64,000 nucleotides of DNA, taken from contig NZ_CP166625.1 in assembly GCF_041320595.1 (NCBI RefSeq), positions 4,648,001-4,712,000 of the forward strand. Direction: 5' to 3'. The position numbers were made by a program, and so were the translations under genes. Of this stretch, positions 18,175-27,072 are shown piece after piece. Origin of the DNA: Pleomorphomonas sp. PLEO (GTDB taxonomy: Bacteria; Pseudomonadota; Alphaproteobacteria; Rhizobiales; Pleomorphomonadaceae). The first letter of the stretch is position 1. Every line of letters begins with the position of its first letter. The notes below the pieces were generated by a model that was not told the origin of the DNA, searched no databases, and saw nothing but the letters and a program-made list of their open reading frames with translations.

Positions 18175-19752
18175 ATGATCGGGCGTTATCTCATCGGTCT
18201 CGATTTCGGGACGCTGTCGGTGCGCGGCGTGCTGATCGATGTCGAATCGGGCGTCGCAGTCGATCACCATGCCTCGTCCTATCACCATGGTGTCATGAGC
18301 GGATCGCTTGCCGACGGAACGCCGTTGCCGTCCGGCTTTGCCCTGCAAGACCCTCGCGACTATCTCATTGCCGCCGAAGAGGTATTGGCCCGCCTCGGAA
18401 AAGATCGCCATATTCTGGCGATCGGTGTCGATTTCACCGCCTCCTCGCCACTGCCGACGACGGCCGACGGCACGCCATTGTCGGAGTTGATGCCCGGTGA
18501 GCCGCACGCCTACGTGAAGCTCTGGAAGCATAGCGCCGCCCAGCGTTACGCCGATGCGATCAACGCCGCCGGCGGCGCATTCCTCGATGACTTCGGCGGC
18601 CGACTGTCGGGCGAATGGCTCCTTGCCAAAGCAGCGCAGGTGGCCAACGAGGCACCGGCGGTATGGGCGGCGACCGAACGTTTCATTGAGGCCGGCGACT
18701 GGATGGTGATGCGGCTCACCGGCTGTGAGGCGCGCAATCTCGGCTTCGCAGCCTACAAGGCACAGTATTCTTATCAAGAGGGATATCCCGCCGGCATCGT
18801 GCCCGATCTTGACGCCCGCCTTGCCCGGCCGTTGCCGGCCGGTAGCCCCGCCGGCGAACTCACCGGCGAATGGCGCCAGCGCACCGGCATCAGAGGGCCA
18901 GCGACGGTCGCGGTGGCGATTATCGACTCGCACGCCGTTCTGCCGGCGATTGGCGCCGTCGAGGACGGCACCATGGTCGGGGCGCTGGGCACGTCGGCGG
19001 CCTACCTCTTTCTCGCCGAACACCGCCTCGCGTTGCCGGCCGGTCTCGAAGGCGTCGCATACGATGGTTCATTGCCGGGCTTCTGGCTCTATGAGGCAGG
19101 GCAAGCGGCCTTTGGCGACCTCCTCGCCTGGTTCGTCCGGACCTTTCCGCGCGGTCCCGATCTCGCGGCGAGCTTTGCTGCCTACAACGCGGAGGCGGCG
19201 GCGATCGCACCCGGCGACAATCACCTCGTCGGGCTCGACTGGTGGAATGGCAATCGCGTTCCCTATGCGGATTCCCGTTTGTCCGGGCTGCTGATGGGCT
19301 TCGGTCTCGACACCACCGCCGCTGGCATCTATCGGGCGCTGATGGAGGCGATCTGTTATGGAACGCGTCAGGTTCTGGAGCTGGCCACCGCCGGCGGCCT
19401 TGGCACGCGGCGGGTGGTGATGACCTCCGGTCTTGCCGAAACCAATCCGTTGCTGGTGGCGATCATGGCCGACATCCTCGGCCGGGAGATCGAACTGCCA
19501 GTGATCGCCCACGCCACGGCGACGGGCGCCGCCATCCATGGCGCCGTCGCGGCGGGCGTCGTCGCCGATTTCGTCGAGGGCGCCGCGCGCTTCGGGGCGC
19601 GATCGCGGCGGCGTTTCCATCCCGACGCGGAGCGAGCAGCGCGCTATCAGCCGCTATTTTCCACCTATTGCGAACTGGCCGGGCTGGAACCGGTGCACGC
19701 GGCGATGCGCCGCATCGGTCCACTGGCCGGCGGGACTTCCGACACCCCGTGA
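18175..19752 (+). CDS. FGGY-family carbohydrate kinase, ribulokinase-like
   Basis: A 525-residue sugar kinase close to AraB-type ribulokinases. It opens YLIGLDFGTLSVRGVLID and has the ribulokinase-like FALQDPRDYL, AIGVDFTASSPLP, HAYVKLWKHSAAQ and GDWMVMRLTG blocks, then a C-terminal ATP region (GLAETNPLLVAIMADILGR, HATATGAAIHGAV). I start it at the ATG at 18175, behind a GGGGAGCGAGGAA ribosome site; a GTG at 18106 is unlikely. No isomerase or epimerase is nearby, so the substrate may be a ketopentose or ketohexose taken up by the downstream FrcBCA-like system. Likely repressed by the divergent ROK protein. Confidence 0.88.
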   Translation: MIGRYLIGLDFGTLSVRGVLIDVESGVAVDHHASSYHHGVMSGSLADGTPLPSGFALQDPRDYLIAAEEVLARLGKDRHILAIGVDFTASSPLPTTADGTPLSELMPGEPHAYVKLWKHSAAQRYADAINAAGGAFLDDFGGRLSGEWLLAKAAQVANEAPAVWAATERFIEAGDWMVMRLTGCEARNLGFAAYKAQYSYQEGYPAGIVPDLDARLARPLPAGSPAGELTGEWRQRTGIRGPATVAVAIIDSHAVLPAIGAVEDGTMVGALGTSAAYLFLAEHRLALPAGLEGVAYDGSLPGFWLYEAGQAAFGDLLAWFVRTFPRGPDLAASFAAYNAEAAAIAPGDNHLVGLDWWNGNRVPYADSRLSGLLMGFGLDTTAAGIYRALMEAICYGTRQVLELATAGGLGTRRVVMTSGLAETNPLLVAIMADILGREIELPVIAHATATGAAIHGAVAAGVVADFVEGAARFGARSRRRFHPDAERAARYQPLFSTYCELAGLEPVHAAMRRIGPLAGGTSDTP

Positions 19753-19819
19753 AGGCCGCCGAGCCACAGCGCGATAACGGCATGCCCTCCATTGGAGCCC
19801 TCCCGCCCAGAGCTACTTT

Positions 19820-19835
19820 TGGATAGAAGTATACA
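19820..19835. promoter_or_regulatory. Candidate ROK operator, copy 2
   Basis: TGGATA at 19820-19825 and TATACA at 19830-19835 with a four-base spacer match copy 1 except for one arm base. It lies about 120 bases before the FrcB-like gene and suggests the transporter genes have their own regulated promoter after the kinase gene. Confidence 0.55.
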
Positions 19836-19886
19836 AATATAGCTCGTTTACGTTTGACTTCATCCTTAATAGGTGTCAAATCGAAT

Positions 19887-19929
19887 TGGCCTTGGAGGAA
19901 GGCCATGGAGCCGAAGAGGAATCGGCTCC
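19887..19929 (+). promoter_or_regulatory. Two perfect hairpins in the leader of the FrcB-like gene
   Basis: TGGCCTT (19887-19893) pairs with AAGGCCA (19899-19905) and displays GGAGG in its loop. GGAGCCGA (19907-19914) pairs with TCGGCTCC (19922-19929). An in-frame ATG at 19905 sits six bases after the looped GGAGG, 16 codons before the ATG I use at 19953. This may be a translational control element or an alternative start. Confidence 0.5.
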
Positions 19930-19952
19930 GAACAAAAAACCGGGAGGAAACT

Positions 19953-20975
19953 ATGCAGACTTATCGTCACGACGGGTCTCGTCGCGCACTGTCGCGGCTC
20001 ACGGCGGGCTGTGCCGTCTTCGCTCTCGCTTTCGGCCTCGCCGGAGCAGTCAGCGTGTCCTACGCCAAGGCTGATGGCGTCATTGTTGGCCTTGTGACCA
20101 AGACCGAGGTCAATCCATTCTTCGTCAAGATGCGCCAAGCGGCCGAGGCGGAAGCCAAGACAAAGGGGCTGACGCTGATCGCCCGTGCCGGCAAGTTCGA
20201 CGGCGACAATGAAGGCCAGGTGGCAGCCATTGAGGACCTGATTTCCGCTGGCGCCAAGGGCATCCTGGTGACACCGAACAACTCCTCGGGCATGCTCAAC
20301 GTCATCAAGAAGGCCCGCGATGCCGGCGTGCTGGTGATCGCACTCGACACCGCCACCGACCCGGCCGACGCGGTCGACGCTACGTTTGCAACCGACAATC
20401 TTCAGGCCGGCGTCCAGCAGGGCGCCTATGCCAAGGCGGCTCTCGGCGACAAGAAGCCGGTGATCGCCATGCTCGATGGAACGCCTGGCGGCACGGTCGA
20501 TACCTTCCGCCATGACGGCTTCCTGAAGGGCTTTGGCATCGCCGAAGGCGATCCAGCCATTGCCGGCGCCGCCATTACCAATGGTGCGCAGGACAAGGGC
20601 CAGGTCGGCATGGAGAACCTTCTGTCCAAGAACGGCGATATCAACGTCGTCTACACCATCAACGAGCCAGCAGCGGCCGGCGGTTACGCGGCGCTCAAGT
20701 CTTTCGGCAAGGAAAAGGACGTGGTCCTGACCTCGATCGACGGCGGCTGTGCCGGCGTGCGCAACGTCAAGGCCGGCATCATCGCCGCGACCGTGATGCA
20801 ATTCCCCTACAAGATGGCATCGATGGGTGTCGACGCGGTTGCCGAGTATGCCGCAAGCGGCAAGAAGCCGTCCGGCTTTGTCAACACCGGCTCCTACCTC
20901 ATCACCGACAAGCCGATGCCGGGCCTCGACTCAAAGGATAGCGAGTGGGGCCTCAAGAACTGCTGGGGCGATTGA
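19953..20975 (+). CDS. FrcB-like periplasmic sugar-binding protein
   Basis: A 340-residue periplasmic-binding-protein-type-I sugar receptor with a Sec signal peptide (cleavage near AKA-DG). It resembles rhizobial FrcB: VTKTEVNPFFVKM at the mature start, VIALDTATDPADAVDATFAT, TINEPAAAGGYAALKS, SIDGGCAGVRNVKAG and the terminal LKNCWGD. FrcB binds fructose, ribose and mannose in Sinorhizobium; the ligand here is inferred only as a monosaccharide. GGGAGGAAACT just before 19953 supports this start. The permease and ATPase genes follow after a hairpin. Confidence 0.9.
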   Translation: MQTYRHDGSRRALSRLTAGCAVFALAFGLAGAVSVSYAKADGVIVGLVTKTEVNPFFVKMRQAAEAEAKTKGLTLIARAGKFDGDNEGQVAAIEDLISAGAKGILVTPNNSSGMLNVIKKARDAGVLVIALDTATDPADAVDATFATDNLQAGVQQGAYAKAALGDKKPVIAMLDGTPGGTVDTFRHDGFLKGFGIAEGDPAIAGAAITNGAQDKGQVGMENLLSKNGDINVVYTINEPAAAGGYAALKSFGKEKDVVLTSIDGGCAGVRNVKAGIIAATVMQFPYKMASMGVDAVAEYAASGKKPSGFVNTGSYLITDKPMPGLDSKDSEWGLKNCWGD

Positions 20976-21050
20976 CCCCGGCCTGAGGCCATAGGGACAT
21001 CTGGCGTCAAGCGGGTCTGCCTTCCCCTGGACCGACCGACTGATGCCTTC

Positions 21051-21086
21051 ACGGACCGGCGGAATATCTCCCCTCCGCCGGTCCGT
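21051..21086 (+). repeat. 13-bp perfect hairpin between binding protein and permease genes
   Basis: ACGGACCGGCGGA (21051-21063) pairs with TCCGCCGGTCCGT (21074-21086) over a ten-base loop. It ends about 30 bases before the permease ATG and has no T tract, so it is more likely to protect the upstream binding-protein mRNA or attenuate than to terminate fully. Confidence 0.7.
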
Positions 21087-21115
21087 CTTCATCTCATTTC
21101 TGTTGCGAGGTCCCC

Positions 21116-22102
21116 ATGAGCAGCGCAACCCCGTCCGCCCCGGGCACTGACGACGGGCTATTTTCCCGAACCAAGGCCATCCCGGCGGTTGGGCCAATTC
21201 TGGTTCTGCTGGCGTTCTGTTTGGTGTTCGCCATCACCAATCCGCGTTTTCTGGCCCCACACAACATATCGATCATTCTGCAGCAGACCATTGTGGTCGG
21301 CACGCTGGCCATCGGCCAGACACTGGTGATCTTGACCGCCGGCATCGATCTAGCCGTCGGCGCCATTTGCGTGCTCGGAACCATCGTAGCGGGAAAGCTC
21401 GTCAATCTCGGCTACGATCCGATGCTGTCGATGCTGTTCGCAATCGTCTTGTGCACGCTCTCGGGCCTTGTCGCCGGTGGACTGGTGAGCCGGCTCGCCT
21501 TGCCACCCTTCATCGTCACCCTGGGCACTCTCGGCATATTGACGGCGGCGTTGCGCCTCATCTCCAAGGGCGGCGCCTTTCCGGTCCAGGATGACTTTCT
21601 CGGGCTGACGGGTAACACTTTCCGCGTCGGCAGCTTCATCCTCACCTACGGCGTGGTTGCCATGCTGTTGCTTTATGCGATGGTCTGGTACCTGCTCAAC
21701 GAAACGCGTTGGGGACGCCACGTCTACGCCATCGGCAACAATCCCGAAGCGGCGCGGCTGGTCGGCATCCCCATTCGGCGCCACCTCTTGCAGGTCTATG
21801 CCCTGGCCGGCCTTATCTACGGCATCACCGCCTGGCTCGCCCTCGGCCGCATCCCGAACGCCGATCCCAACGCACTCCAAACCGCCAACCTCGATTCGAT
21901 CACCGCCGTGGTGATTGGCGGCACTAGCCTGTTCGGCGGACGCGGCGGCCTCGTGGGGACGCTGATAGGCGCCCTCATCGTCGGCGTTCTCCGCAACGGC
22001 CTGACGCTGGCCGGCATCGACCCGCTGTGGCAGGACCTCGTCACCGGCATTCTGGTGATCGTCGCCGTCGCCTTCGACCAGCTTTCCCGCAGGAGGCGCT
22101 GA
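21116..22102 (+). CDS. FrcC/RbsC-like sugar ABC permease
   Basis: A 328-residue BPD_transp_2 permease with eight to ten membrane segments. It shows GQTLVILTAGIDLAVGAI, the FIVTLGTLGILTAALRLIS span, ETRWGRHVYAIGNNPEAARL (the coupling loop) and IGGTSLFGGRGGLVGTLIGA, all typical of ribose/fructose permeases. Its TGA shares one base with the ATG of the ATPase gene. Confidence 0.92.
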   Translation: MSSATPSAPGTDDGLFSRTKAIPAVGPILVLLAFCLVFAITNPRFLAPHNISIILQQTIVVGTLAIGQTLVILTAGIDLAVGAICVLGTIVAGKLVNLGYDPMLSMLFAIVLCTLSGLVAGGLVSRLALPPFIVTLGTLGILTAALRLISKGGAFPVQDDFLGLTGNTFRVGSFILTYGVVAMLLLYAMVWYLLNETRWGRHVYAIGNNPEAARLVGIPIRRHLLQVYALAGLIYGITAWLALGRIPNADPNALQTANLDSITAVVIGGTSLFGGRGGLVGTLIGALIVGVLRNGLTLAGIDPLWQDLVTGILVIVAVAFDQLSRRRR

Positions 22103-22908
22103 TGTCCGCGCTCACCGCTACCCAGGAAACCCGAGGCGCAGAATCCGCCCGCAACGTGCTTGAAGCCCGCGGCATCGTCAAAAGCTACGGTCACGTCGTC
22201 GCCCTCGACGGCGTCGATTTCGATCTGCGCGCCGGCGAAATTCTGGCTGTCGTCGGCGACAATGGCGCCGGCAAATCGACGTTAATCAAGACGCTGACCG
22301 GCGCGGTGATGCCGGACAGCGGCGAAATCCTGCTCGATGGCCAGCCCGTGCACTTCAGGGGGCCTCTCGACGCTCGCCATCGCGGCATCGAGGCGGTCTA
22401 CCAGGATCTCGCCGTGGCACCAGCGCTCGACATTCCGAGCAACCTTTTCCTCGGACGCGAACTGCTGTCGCCGGGCATTCTTGGCAGTGTCTTTCGACAT
22501 CTGGACAAGCGGCGCATGCGCGAGGAGGCGGAAAAGGCCATGGCGGAACTGAAATTCCGCCTGCCGTCGATCGCCAGCCGCGTCGAGAATCTGTCGGGAG
22601 GCCAGCGCCAGGGCGTCGCCGTCGCCCGGGCGGCGGTATTCGCCCGCAAGCTGGTCATCATGGATGAGCCCACCGCCGCGCTGGGCGTGCGGGAAACCGG
22701 TCAGGTGCTGGAACTGATCCGGGCGATCCGCGAGCGTGGCCTGCCGGTTGTGCTGATCAGCCACAACATGCCGAACGTTTTCGAACTCGCCGACCGTATC
22801 TGCATCATGCGCCTCGGTCGACGGGCGGCGGTCGTATCACCCAAGACCCATACCATGGCCGACGTGGTGGCGATCATGACCGGGGCCGTCAAGATCGAGG
22901 CAGGTTGA
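22102..22908 (+). CDS. FrcA-like single-domain sugar ABC ATPase
   Basis: A 268-residue ATPase with a single nucleotide-binding domain, as in FrcA and unlike the two-domain RbsA. Walker A is [12 protein letters not shown], the signature is LSGGQRQGVAVARA, Walker B is LVIMDEPTAALGV and the H-switch is LISHNMPNV. The ATG at 22102 overlaps the permease stop by one base (TGATG); the frame stays open further upstream within the permease. It completes the FrcBCA-like importer and converges on the DeoR gene nine bases away. Confidence 0.92.
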   Translation: MSALTATQETRGAESARNVLEARGIVKSYGHVVALDGVDFDLRAGEILAVVGDNGAGKSTLIKTLTGAVMPDSGEILLDGQPVHFRGPLDARHRGIEAVYQDLAVAPALDIPSNLFLGRELLSPGILGSVFRHLDKRRMREEAEKAMAELKFRLPSIASRVENLSGGQRQGVAVARAAVFARKLVIMDEPTAALGVRETGQVLELIRAIRERGLPVVLISHNMPNVFELADRICIMRLGRRAAVVSPKTHTMADVVAIMTGAVKIEAG

Positions 22909-22916
22909 CCGAAGCT

Positions 22917-23744
22917 CTAGCCAGAGCCCGCCTCGCCGTCGTCCGGCACAACGACGACGAGCGTGCCGGCGGTCTCGAGAGCGGTCTGGATATCGAGCGG
23001 CGGCGGCGCGTCGGTGACCAGCGCGAAGACGCGCTCGAGAGAGGCGACCTTGGCGAAGGCGTGGCGCCCGAATTTGCGGCTATCGGCCAGGACGATCGTC
23101 CGCCGCGCCGCCTCGATCATCGCGGCCATCATGGTGGCTTCGGAGAGATGGCTGGTCCAGAAACCGCCGGCGTCGACGCCGCCAACGCCGATGACGGCCG
23201 TGTCGGCGGTGATGGCTCCGGTACCGACGAAACCGATCGGACCGAGCGTCACATGGGCACCGCTCCGGATCTCGCCGCCGAGCAGGTAGAGGTTGAGGAT
23301 GGCGGCCGGCGGGACGACCGGCGGCAGCCCGAGATTGTTGGTGACGATGGTCAGGCGCCGCCGCATGTCCAACGCCGCAGCGAAAGAAATGGTGGTGGTG
23401 CCGCCATTGACCAGCAGCGTCTCGCCGTCGGCGATCAACGCGGCCGCCGCCTGCCCAATGCGTGTTTTTGCCGCATGGTGCGACTTCATGCGGAGATCAA
23501 AGGGAGTGTCTGCAGTCGCCATGCTAGAGGCAGGAAGAGCGCCGCCGTGGATGCGGCTCACCAGTCCCTGCTCGGCCAGTATGTCGAGGTCACGACGGAT
23601 GGTGTCGAGCGACACGTCGAAGCGCGTGCTCATGTCGGTGACGGTAATTTGCCCCAATTGCTGGGCAAGACGAAGAATATCGGCCCGTCGCCGCGCGGGC
23701 AACGTTGCATCCGAACCACTCTTCTCAAGGTCCTCTGTCGTCAT
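22917..23744 (-). CDS. DeoR/GlpR-family transcriptional regulator
   Basis: A 275-residue sugar-metabolism repressor. The DeoR helix-turn-helix ITVTDMSTRFDVSLDTIRRD and the following ILAEQGLVSRIHGGA are at residues 33-70. The C-terminal DeoRC domain resembles a ribose-5-phosphate isomerase fold (LLVNGGTTTISFAA, VIGVGGVDAGGF, VLADSRKFGR) and normally binds a phosphorylated sugar. It is divergent from the ABC/ADP-kinase/aldolase operon and probably controls it. Confidence 0.9.
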   Translation of the reverse strand: MTTEDLEKSGSDATLPARRRADILRLAQQLGQITVTDMSTRFDVSLDTIRRDLDILAEQGLVSRIHGGALPASSMATADTPFDLRMKSHHAAKTRIGQAAAALIADGETLLVNGGTTTISFAAALDMRRRLTIVTNNLGLPPVVPPAAILNLYLLGGEIRSGAHVTLGPIGFVGTGAITADTAVIGVGGVDAGGFWTSHLSEATMMAAMIEAARRTIVLADSRKFGRHAFAKVASLERVFALVTDAPPPLDIQTALETAGTLVVVVPDDGEAGSG

Positions 23745-23803
23745 CGTAGCTCGGCCTGACGTTGCAAATACCGGATTTTGTCAGGACCGTAGCACACCGG
23801 GTT

Positions 23804-23891
23804 TCGCGTCACAAAGCAGCAATAAGACGCATCATGACGCGATTGTATCTGCTGTTTTATGCTTGACAGTTCGAGTTTGTGCGGCTTTTAT
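23804..23891 (+). promoter_or_regulatory. Promoter and candidate DeoR operator before the ADP-kinase operon
   Basis: A sigma-70-like promoter, TTGACA at 23863-23868 and TTTTAT at 23886-23891 with a 17-base spacer, faces the binding-protein gene. Upstream, TCGCGTCA (23804-23811) and TGACGCGA (23835-23842) form a perfect inverted repeat with half-site centres 31 bases, about three helical turns, apart, fitting a DeoR-type dimer or tetramer. Confidence 0.5.
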
Positions 23892-23955
23892 CAGCGTGCT
23901 CATGAGAGAAGTTTCGCCAATCGGACGAAACCCCGCGAGCGTAGGGAGAGAACGC

Positions 23956-25272
23956 ATGACTGACAATGACGATCATGTCGGTAAGCCCGCGGCTGTCGGG
24001 CGCCGTCAGTTCCTGAAAGTGGCAGGCATCACCACAGGCGGCGTATTGGCCGCGCCAGCGATCCTGAAGTTCACGTCGATCGCTTCCGCCGCGGACCGCA
24101 CCAACGTTACTTTCGCCAGCGCCAAGTTCTTCGGCAAGCGTACCGTTGCCGAGATGGTGGATGTCTTCAACCAATCCCAGAGCCGCATTCTCGTCCGTTA
24201 CGACGAGCTGCCGCCTCCCAGTTCCTCTACCGAAGTGCATCAGGGATTGGTGCAGCGTCTTGCCAAGAAGGATGGCTCGCCGGACGTCTTCACTCAGGAC
24301 GTCGTGTGGATCGCCGAGTTCGCCGGCGCCGGTTGGGCCTTGCCGCTCGACGAATATGTCACCGCCGACGAAGCCGGCGCCTATTTCCCTGGCGTGCTGG
24401 CTGCCTGCAAGTGGCAGGGCAAACTGACGGCCCTGCCCTGGTACGTCGACAGCGGCATGCTCTACTACCGCAAGGATCTCGTCTCCTCGGCGCCCGAGAC
24501 CTGGGAACAACTGGTCGCCGCGGCGACCGATCTGGTCAAGGCGGGCAAGGTGAAGACCGGCTTCTCCTGGCAGGCCAAACAGGCCGAAGTGCTGATCTGC
24601 GACCTCGTCGAGTTCGTAACGTCCAACGGTGGCAGCATTCTCGGCGATGACGGCAAGACCGTGCACATCGCCGATGACGCGGCGATCGAAGCCGTGCAGT
24701 TCATGTACGACACAATTGAAAAGTACAAGATCAGCCCGCCGGATGTCCGCAGTTGGGACGAGGAACCCTCGCGCACGCCGTTTACCGGCGGAGACGTCGC
24801 CTTCCTGCGCAACTGGTCCTACGTCTATTCCATCTGCCAGGACAAGACGGCTTCGTCGGTGGTCGACAAGGTCGGCGTCGTGCCGCTGCCGCACTTCGCC
24901 AAGGGCAAGAGCGCTGCCTGCCTTGGCGGCTATCAGTATGGCGTCAACGCTTCCACCAAGAATCGGGATGCGTCGGTCGAGTTCCTGAAGTGGCTGTCGA
25001 GCCCAGAAACGCAACTGCTGTTCGCCACCGAACTTGGCCTCGCTCCCAGCCGACCAGCGGTGTTCGACAGCGCCGAGCTTGGCAAGGCTCAGCCGTTCAT
25101 GCAGACGCTGAAGCCGGTGTTCGTCGGCGCCACGGCACGCCCGGTCACGCCGAAATACTCGCAGGTCTCGCTGGCGCTGCAGTCGGCCGTCTCGAAGGCG
25201 GTCACCAACGGCAATGTCGCCGAAGCCCTCAAGGAAGCCAAGACCAAGATCGAGAGCATCGTCGGCGCATGA
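23956..25272 (+). CDS. Family 1 sugar ABC solute-binding protein, Tat signal
   Basis: A 438-residue MalE/UgpB-type binding protein. The N-terminus has a Tat motif (GRRQFLKVAGITTGG) and a cleavage-like ASA-AD. The mature part has VVWIAEFAGAGWALPLDEY, ALPWYVDSGMLYYRKDLV and a C-terminal FLKWLSSPETQ block characteristic of family 1. The frame is open far upstream, but GGGAGAGAACGC precedes this ATG. Its TGA overlaps the permease ATG (ATGA). It heads the operon with an ADP-dependent kinase and an aldolase-like protein; ligand unknown but presumably a sugar. Confidence 0.9.
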   Translation: MTDNDDHVGKPAAVGRRQFLKVAGITTGGVLAAPAILKFTSIASAADRTNVTFASAKFFGKRTVAEMVDVFNQSQSRILVRYDELPPPSSSTEVHQGLVQRLAKKDGSPDVFTQDVVWIAEFAGAGWALPLDEYVTADEAGAYFPGVLAACKWQGKLTALPWYVDSGMLYYRKDLVSSAPETWEQLVAAATDLVKAGKVKTGFSWQAKQAEVLICDLVEFVTSNGGSILGDDGKTVHIADDAAIEAVQFMYDTIEKYKISPPDVRSWDEEPSRTPFTGGDVAFLRNWSYVYSICQDKTASSVVDKVGVVPLPHFAKGKSAACLGGYQYGVNASTKNRDASVEFLKWLSSPETQLLFATELGLAPSRPAVFDSAELGKAQPFMQTLKPVFVGATARPVTPKYSQVSLALQSAVSKAVTNGNVAEALKEAKTKIESIVGA

Positions 25273-26216
25273 CAACGCTTCCGTCCGCTGGCCTTGCGGC
25301 CGGCAGCCGACGGAGCACACGGCTAGGGCGGAGGAGTCGCGCCGAAAGGTGGGCACCTCTGCTCTTCCTCCTGCCCGCGGTCTTCACCCTCGCCACCGTC
25401 TCCGTTTATCCCGTTCTCGACGGCATGCGCCTTTCCTTGCGCAATACCATGCTATCGACCCAGGAAGACGAATTCGTCGGTCTTTCCAACTACATCCGCC
25501 TGACGGGCGATCCGCAGTTTTGGTCGGCTTGGCAGCACACCATGCTGTTTACCGCCGCCTCGACACTGCTCGAGACCGCGCTCGGCCTGGCCATGGCACT
25601 GGTTCTCTATGAGACCTTCAAGGGACGAGGCTGGGTGAGGGCCGCCATGCTGGTTCCCTGGGCCATCCCTACGGTAGTGACCTCGAAGATGTTCGGCTGG
25701 CTGTTCGATGGCCAGCACGGCGTCATCAACTGGCTTTTGTTGCAAAGCGGCCTGATCGATAACTACATCAACTGGTACGGCGACAGTCGGACCGCTCTCC
25801 TGACCATCATCATCGCCGACGTTTGGAAGACCACGCCCTTCATGGCGTTGTTGCTGCTCGCCGGGCTGCAGACGGTCCCGCATTCGCTGGTCGAGGCCTC
25901 CCGCATCGACGGCGCCGGTCCCTGGCAGTCGTTCTGGTCGATCCGGCTGCCGCTCCTGTTCACGCCATTGCTGATCGCCGGCATGTTCCGTGCGCTCGAC
26001 GCCTTCCGCATCTTCGATCTCGTCTACGTGCTGACCGGCGGCGGGCCGGCCGATTCCACCGAGGTGCTGTCGACCTTGTCCTACAAGGTGCTGTTCTCCG
26101 GTTTGGACTTCGGCTACGGCAGCGCCCTTTCGGCGGCCATGTTCATCACCGAAGCGCTCATCGCCCTCTGCTTCGGCCTTTTCATCGTCCGCCGCATGCG
26201 GCGCGACAACGGTTGA
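25269..26216 (+). CDS. MalF-type sugar ABC permease
   Basis: A 315-residue six-span permease. After a basic N-terminal tail it has ERWAPLLFLLPAVFTLATVS, later the coupling EAA loop VEASRIDGAGPWQSFWSIRLP and the LTGGGPADSTEVLS block typical of UgpA/MalF proteins. It overlaps the binding-protein stop by four bases and is followed closely by the second permease. Confidence 0.9.
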   Translation: MTTLPSAGLAAGSRRSTRLGRRSRAERWAPLLFLLPAVFTLATVSVYPVLDGMRLSLRNTMLSTQEDEFVGLSNYIRLTGDPQFWSAWQHTMLFTAASTLLETALGLAMALVLYETFKGRGWVRAAMLVPWAIPTVVTSKMFGWLFDGQHGVINWLLLQSGLIDNYINWYGDSRTALLTIIIADVWKTTPFMALLLLAGLQTVPHSLVEASRIDGAGPWQSFWSIRLPLLFTPLLIAGMFRALDAFRIFDLVYVLTGGGPADSTEVLSTLSYKVLFSGLDFGYGSALSAAMFITEALIALCFGLFIVRRMRRDNG

Positions 26217-26226
26217 GGAGGTGAAA

Positions 26227-27072
26227 ATGCTCTCCTCTTGGCGCCTGCAGCTCCTGATGACCAGGATTGCGCTCTACATCGCCTCGACTCTGATCGTCGT
26301 CTGGTCAGTGGCGCCCTTCCTCTGGCAGCTCTCCACCTCGTTCCAGGAGGATCGGCTGCTATCCTCGCCAACGCCGAACTTTCTGCCTTGGCCGGGAACG
26401 CTCGACCACTTCCGCAATATCTTCGTCGAAAAGCAGTTCCACCTCTACATCATCAACTCGGCCATCGTCGCCGGGCTCACCACGCTGTTCTGCCTCGCCA
26501 TCGGCGGTGCCGCTGCCTTCGCGCTAGCCCGGCTGCGCGTCTACTATCACTTCGGCATCCTCGGCCTGATCCTGTCGGTATCGATGTTTCCGCAGATCGC
26601 CATCGTCGCGCCGCTCTACCTGACGGCCTCGGCGCTCGGGCTGATGAACACCTATACCATTCTCGTCATCATCTACCTCTCGCTCGGCCTGCCGTTGGTG
26701 ATCTGGGTGCTGTTCGGCTACTTCCAGACCATCCCCCGCGAGATCGACGAGGCGGCCATTATCGACGGCGCCGGACCTCTACGCCTGATGATCTCGGTCA
26801 TCCTGCCGATGTCGCTGCCCGGCTTCGTCACCACCGGCCTGCTCGCCTTCATCATGGCCTGGAACGAATTCATGTTCGCGCTCGCCTTCACCTCGGGCGT
26901 CGAGCGCCAGACCATTCCCGTCGGCATCGCCAACTTCACCAACCTCTACTACGTGCCCTGGGGTGATCTCGCCGCCGCCTCGGTGGTGGTGACGCTACCG
27001 CTGGTCATGCTGGTACTCGCCTTTCAGCGCTGGATCATCCAGGGGCTGACGCAGGGCGCGGTCAAGGAATGA
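26227..27072 (+). CDS. MalG-type sugar ABC permease
   Basis: A 281-residue six-span permease. It has the VWSVAPFLWQLSTSFQ opening, an EAA loop (EIDEAAIIDGAGPLRLM) and FIMAWNEFMFALAFT, the usual MalG/UgpE features. I start at ATG 26227, which follows GAGGAGGTG; a GTG six bases earlier lies inside that ribosome site. Its stop overlaps the kinase ATG by four bases. Confidence 0.9.
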   Translation: MLSSWRLQLLMTRIALYIASTLIVVWSVAPFLWQLSTSFQEDRLLSSPTPNFLPWPGTLDHFRNIFVEKQFHLYIINSAIVAGLTTLFCLAIGGAAAFALARLRVYYHFGILGLILSVSMFPQIAIVAPLYLTASALGLMNTYTILVIIYLSLGLPLVIWVLFGYFQTIPREIDEAAIIDGAGPLRLMISVILPMSLPGFVTTGLLAFIMAWNEFMFALAFTSGVERQTIPVGIANFTNLYYVPWGDLAAASVVVTLPLVMLVLAFQRWIIQGLTQGAVKE

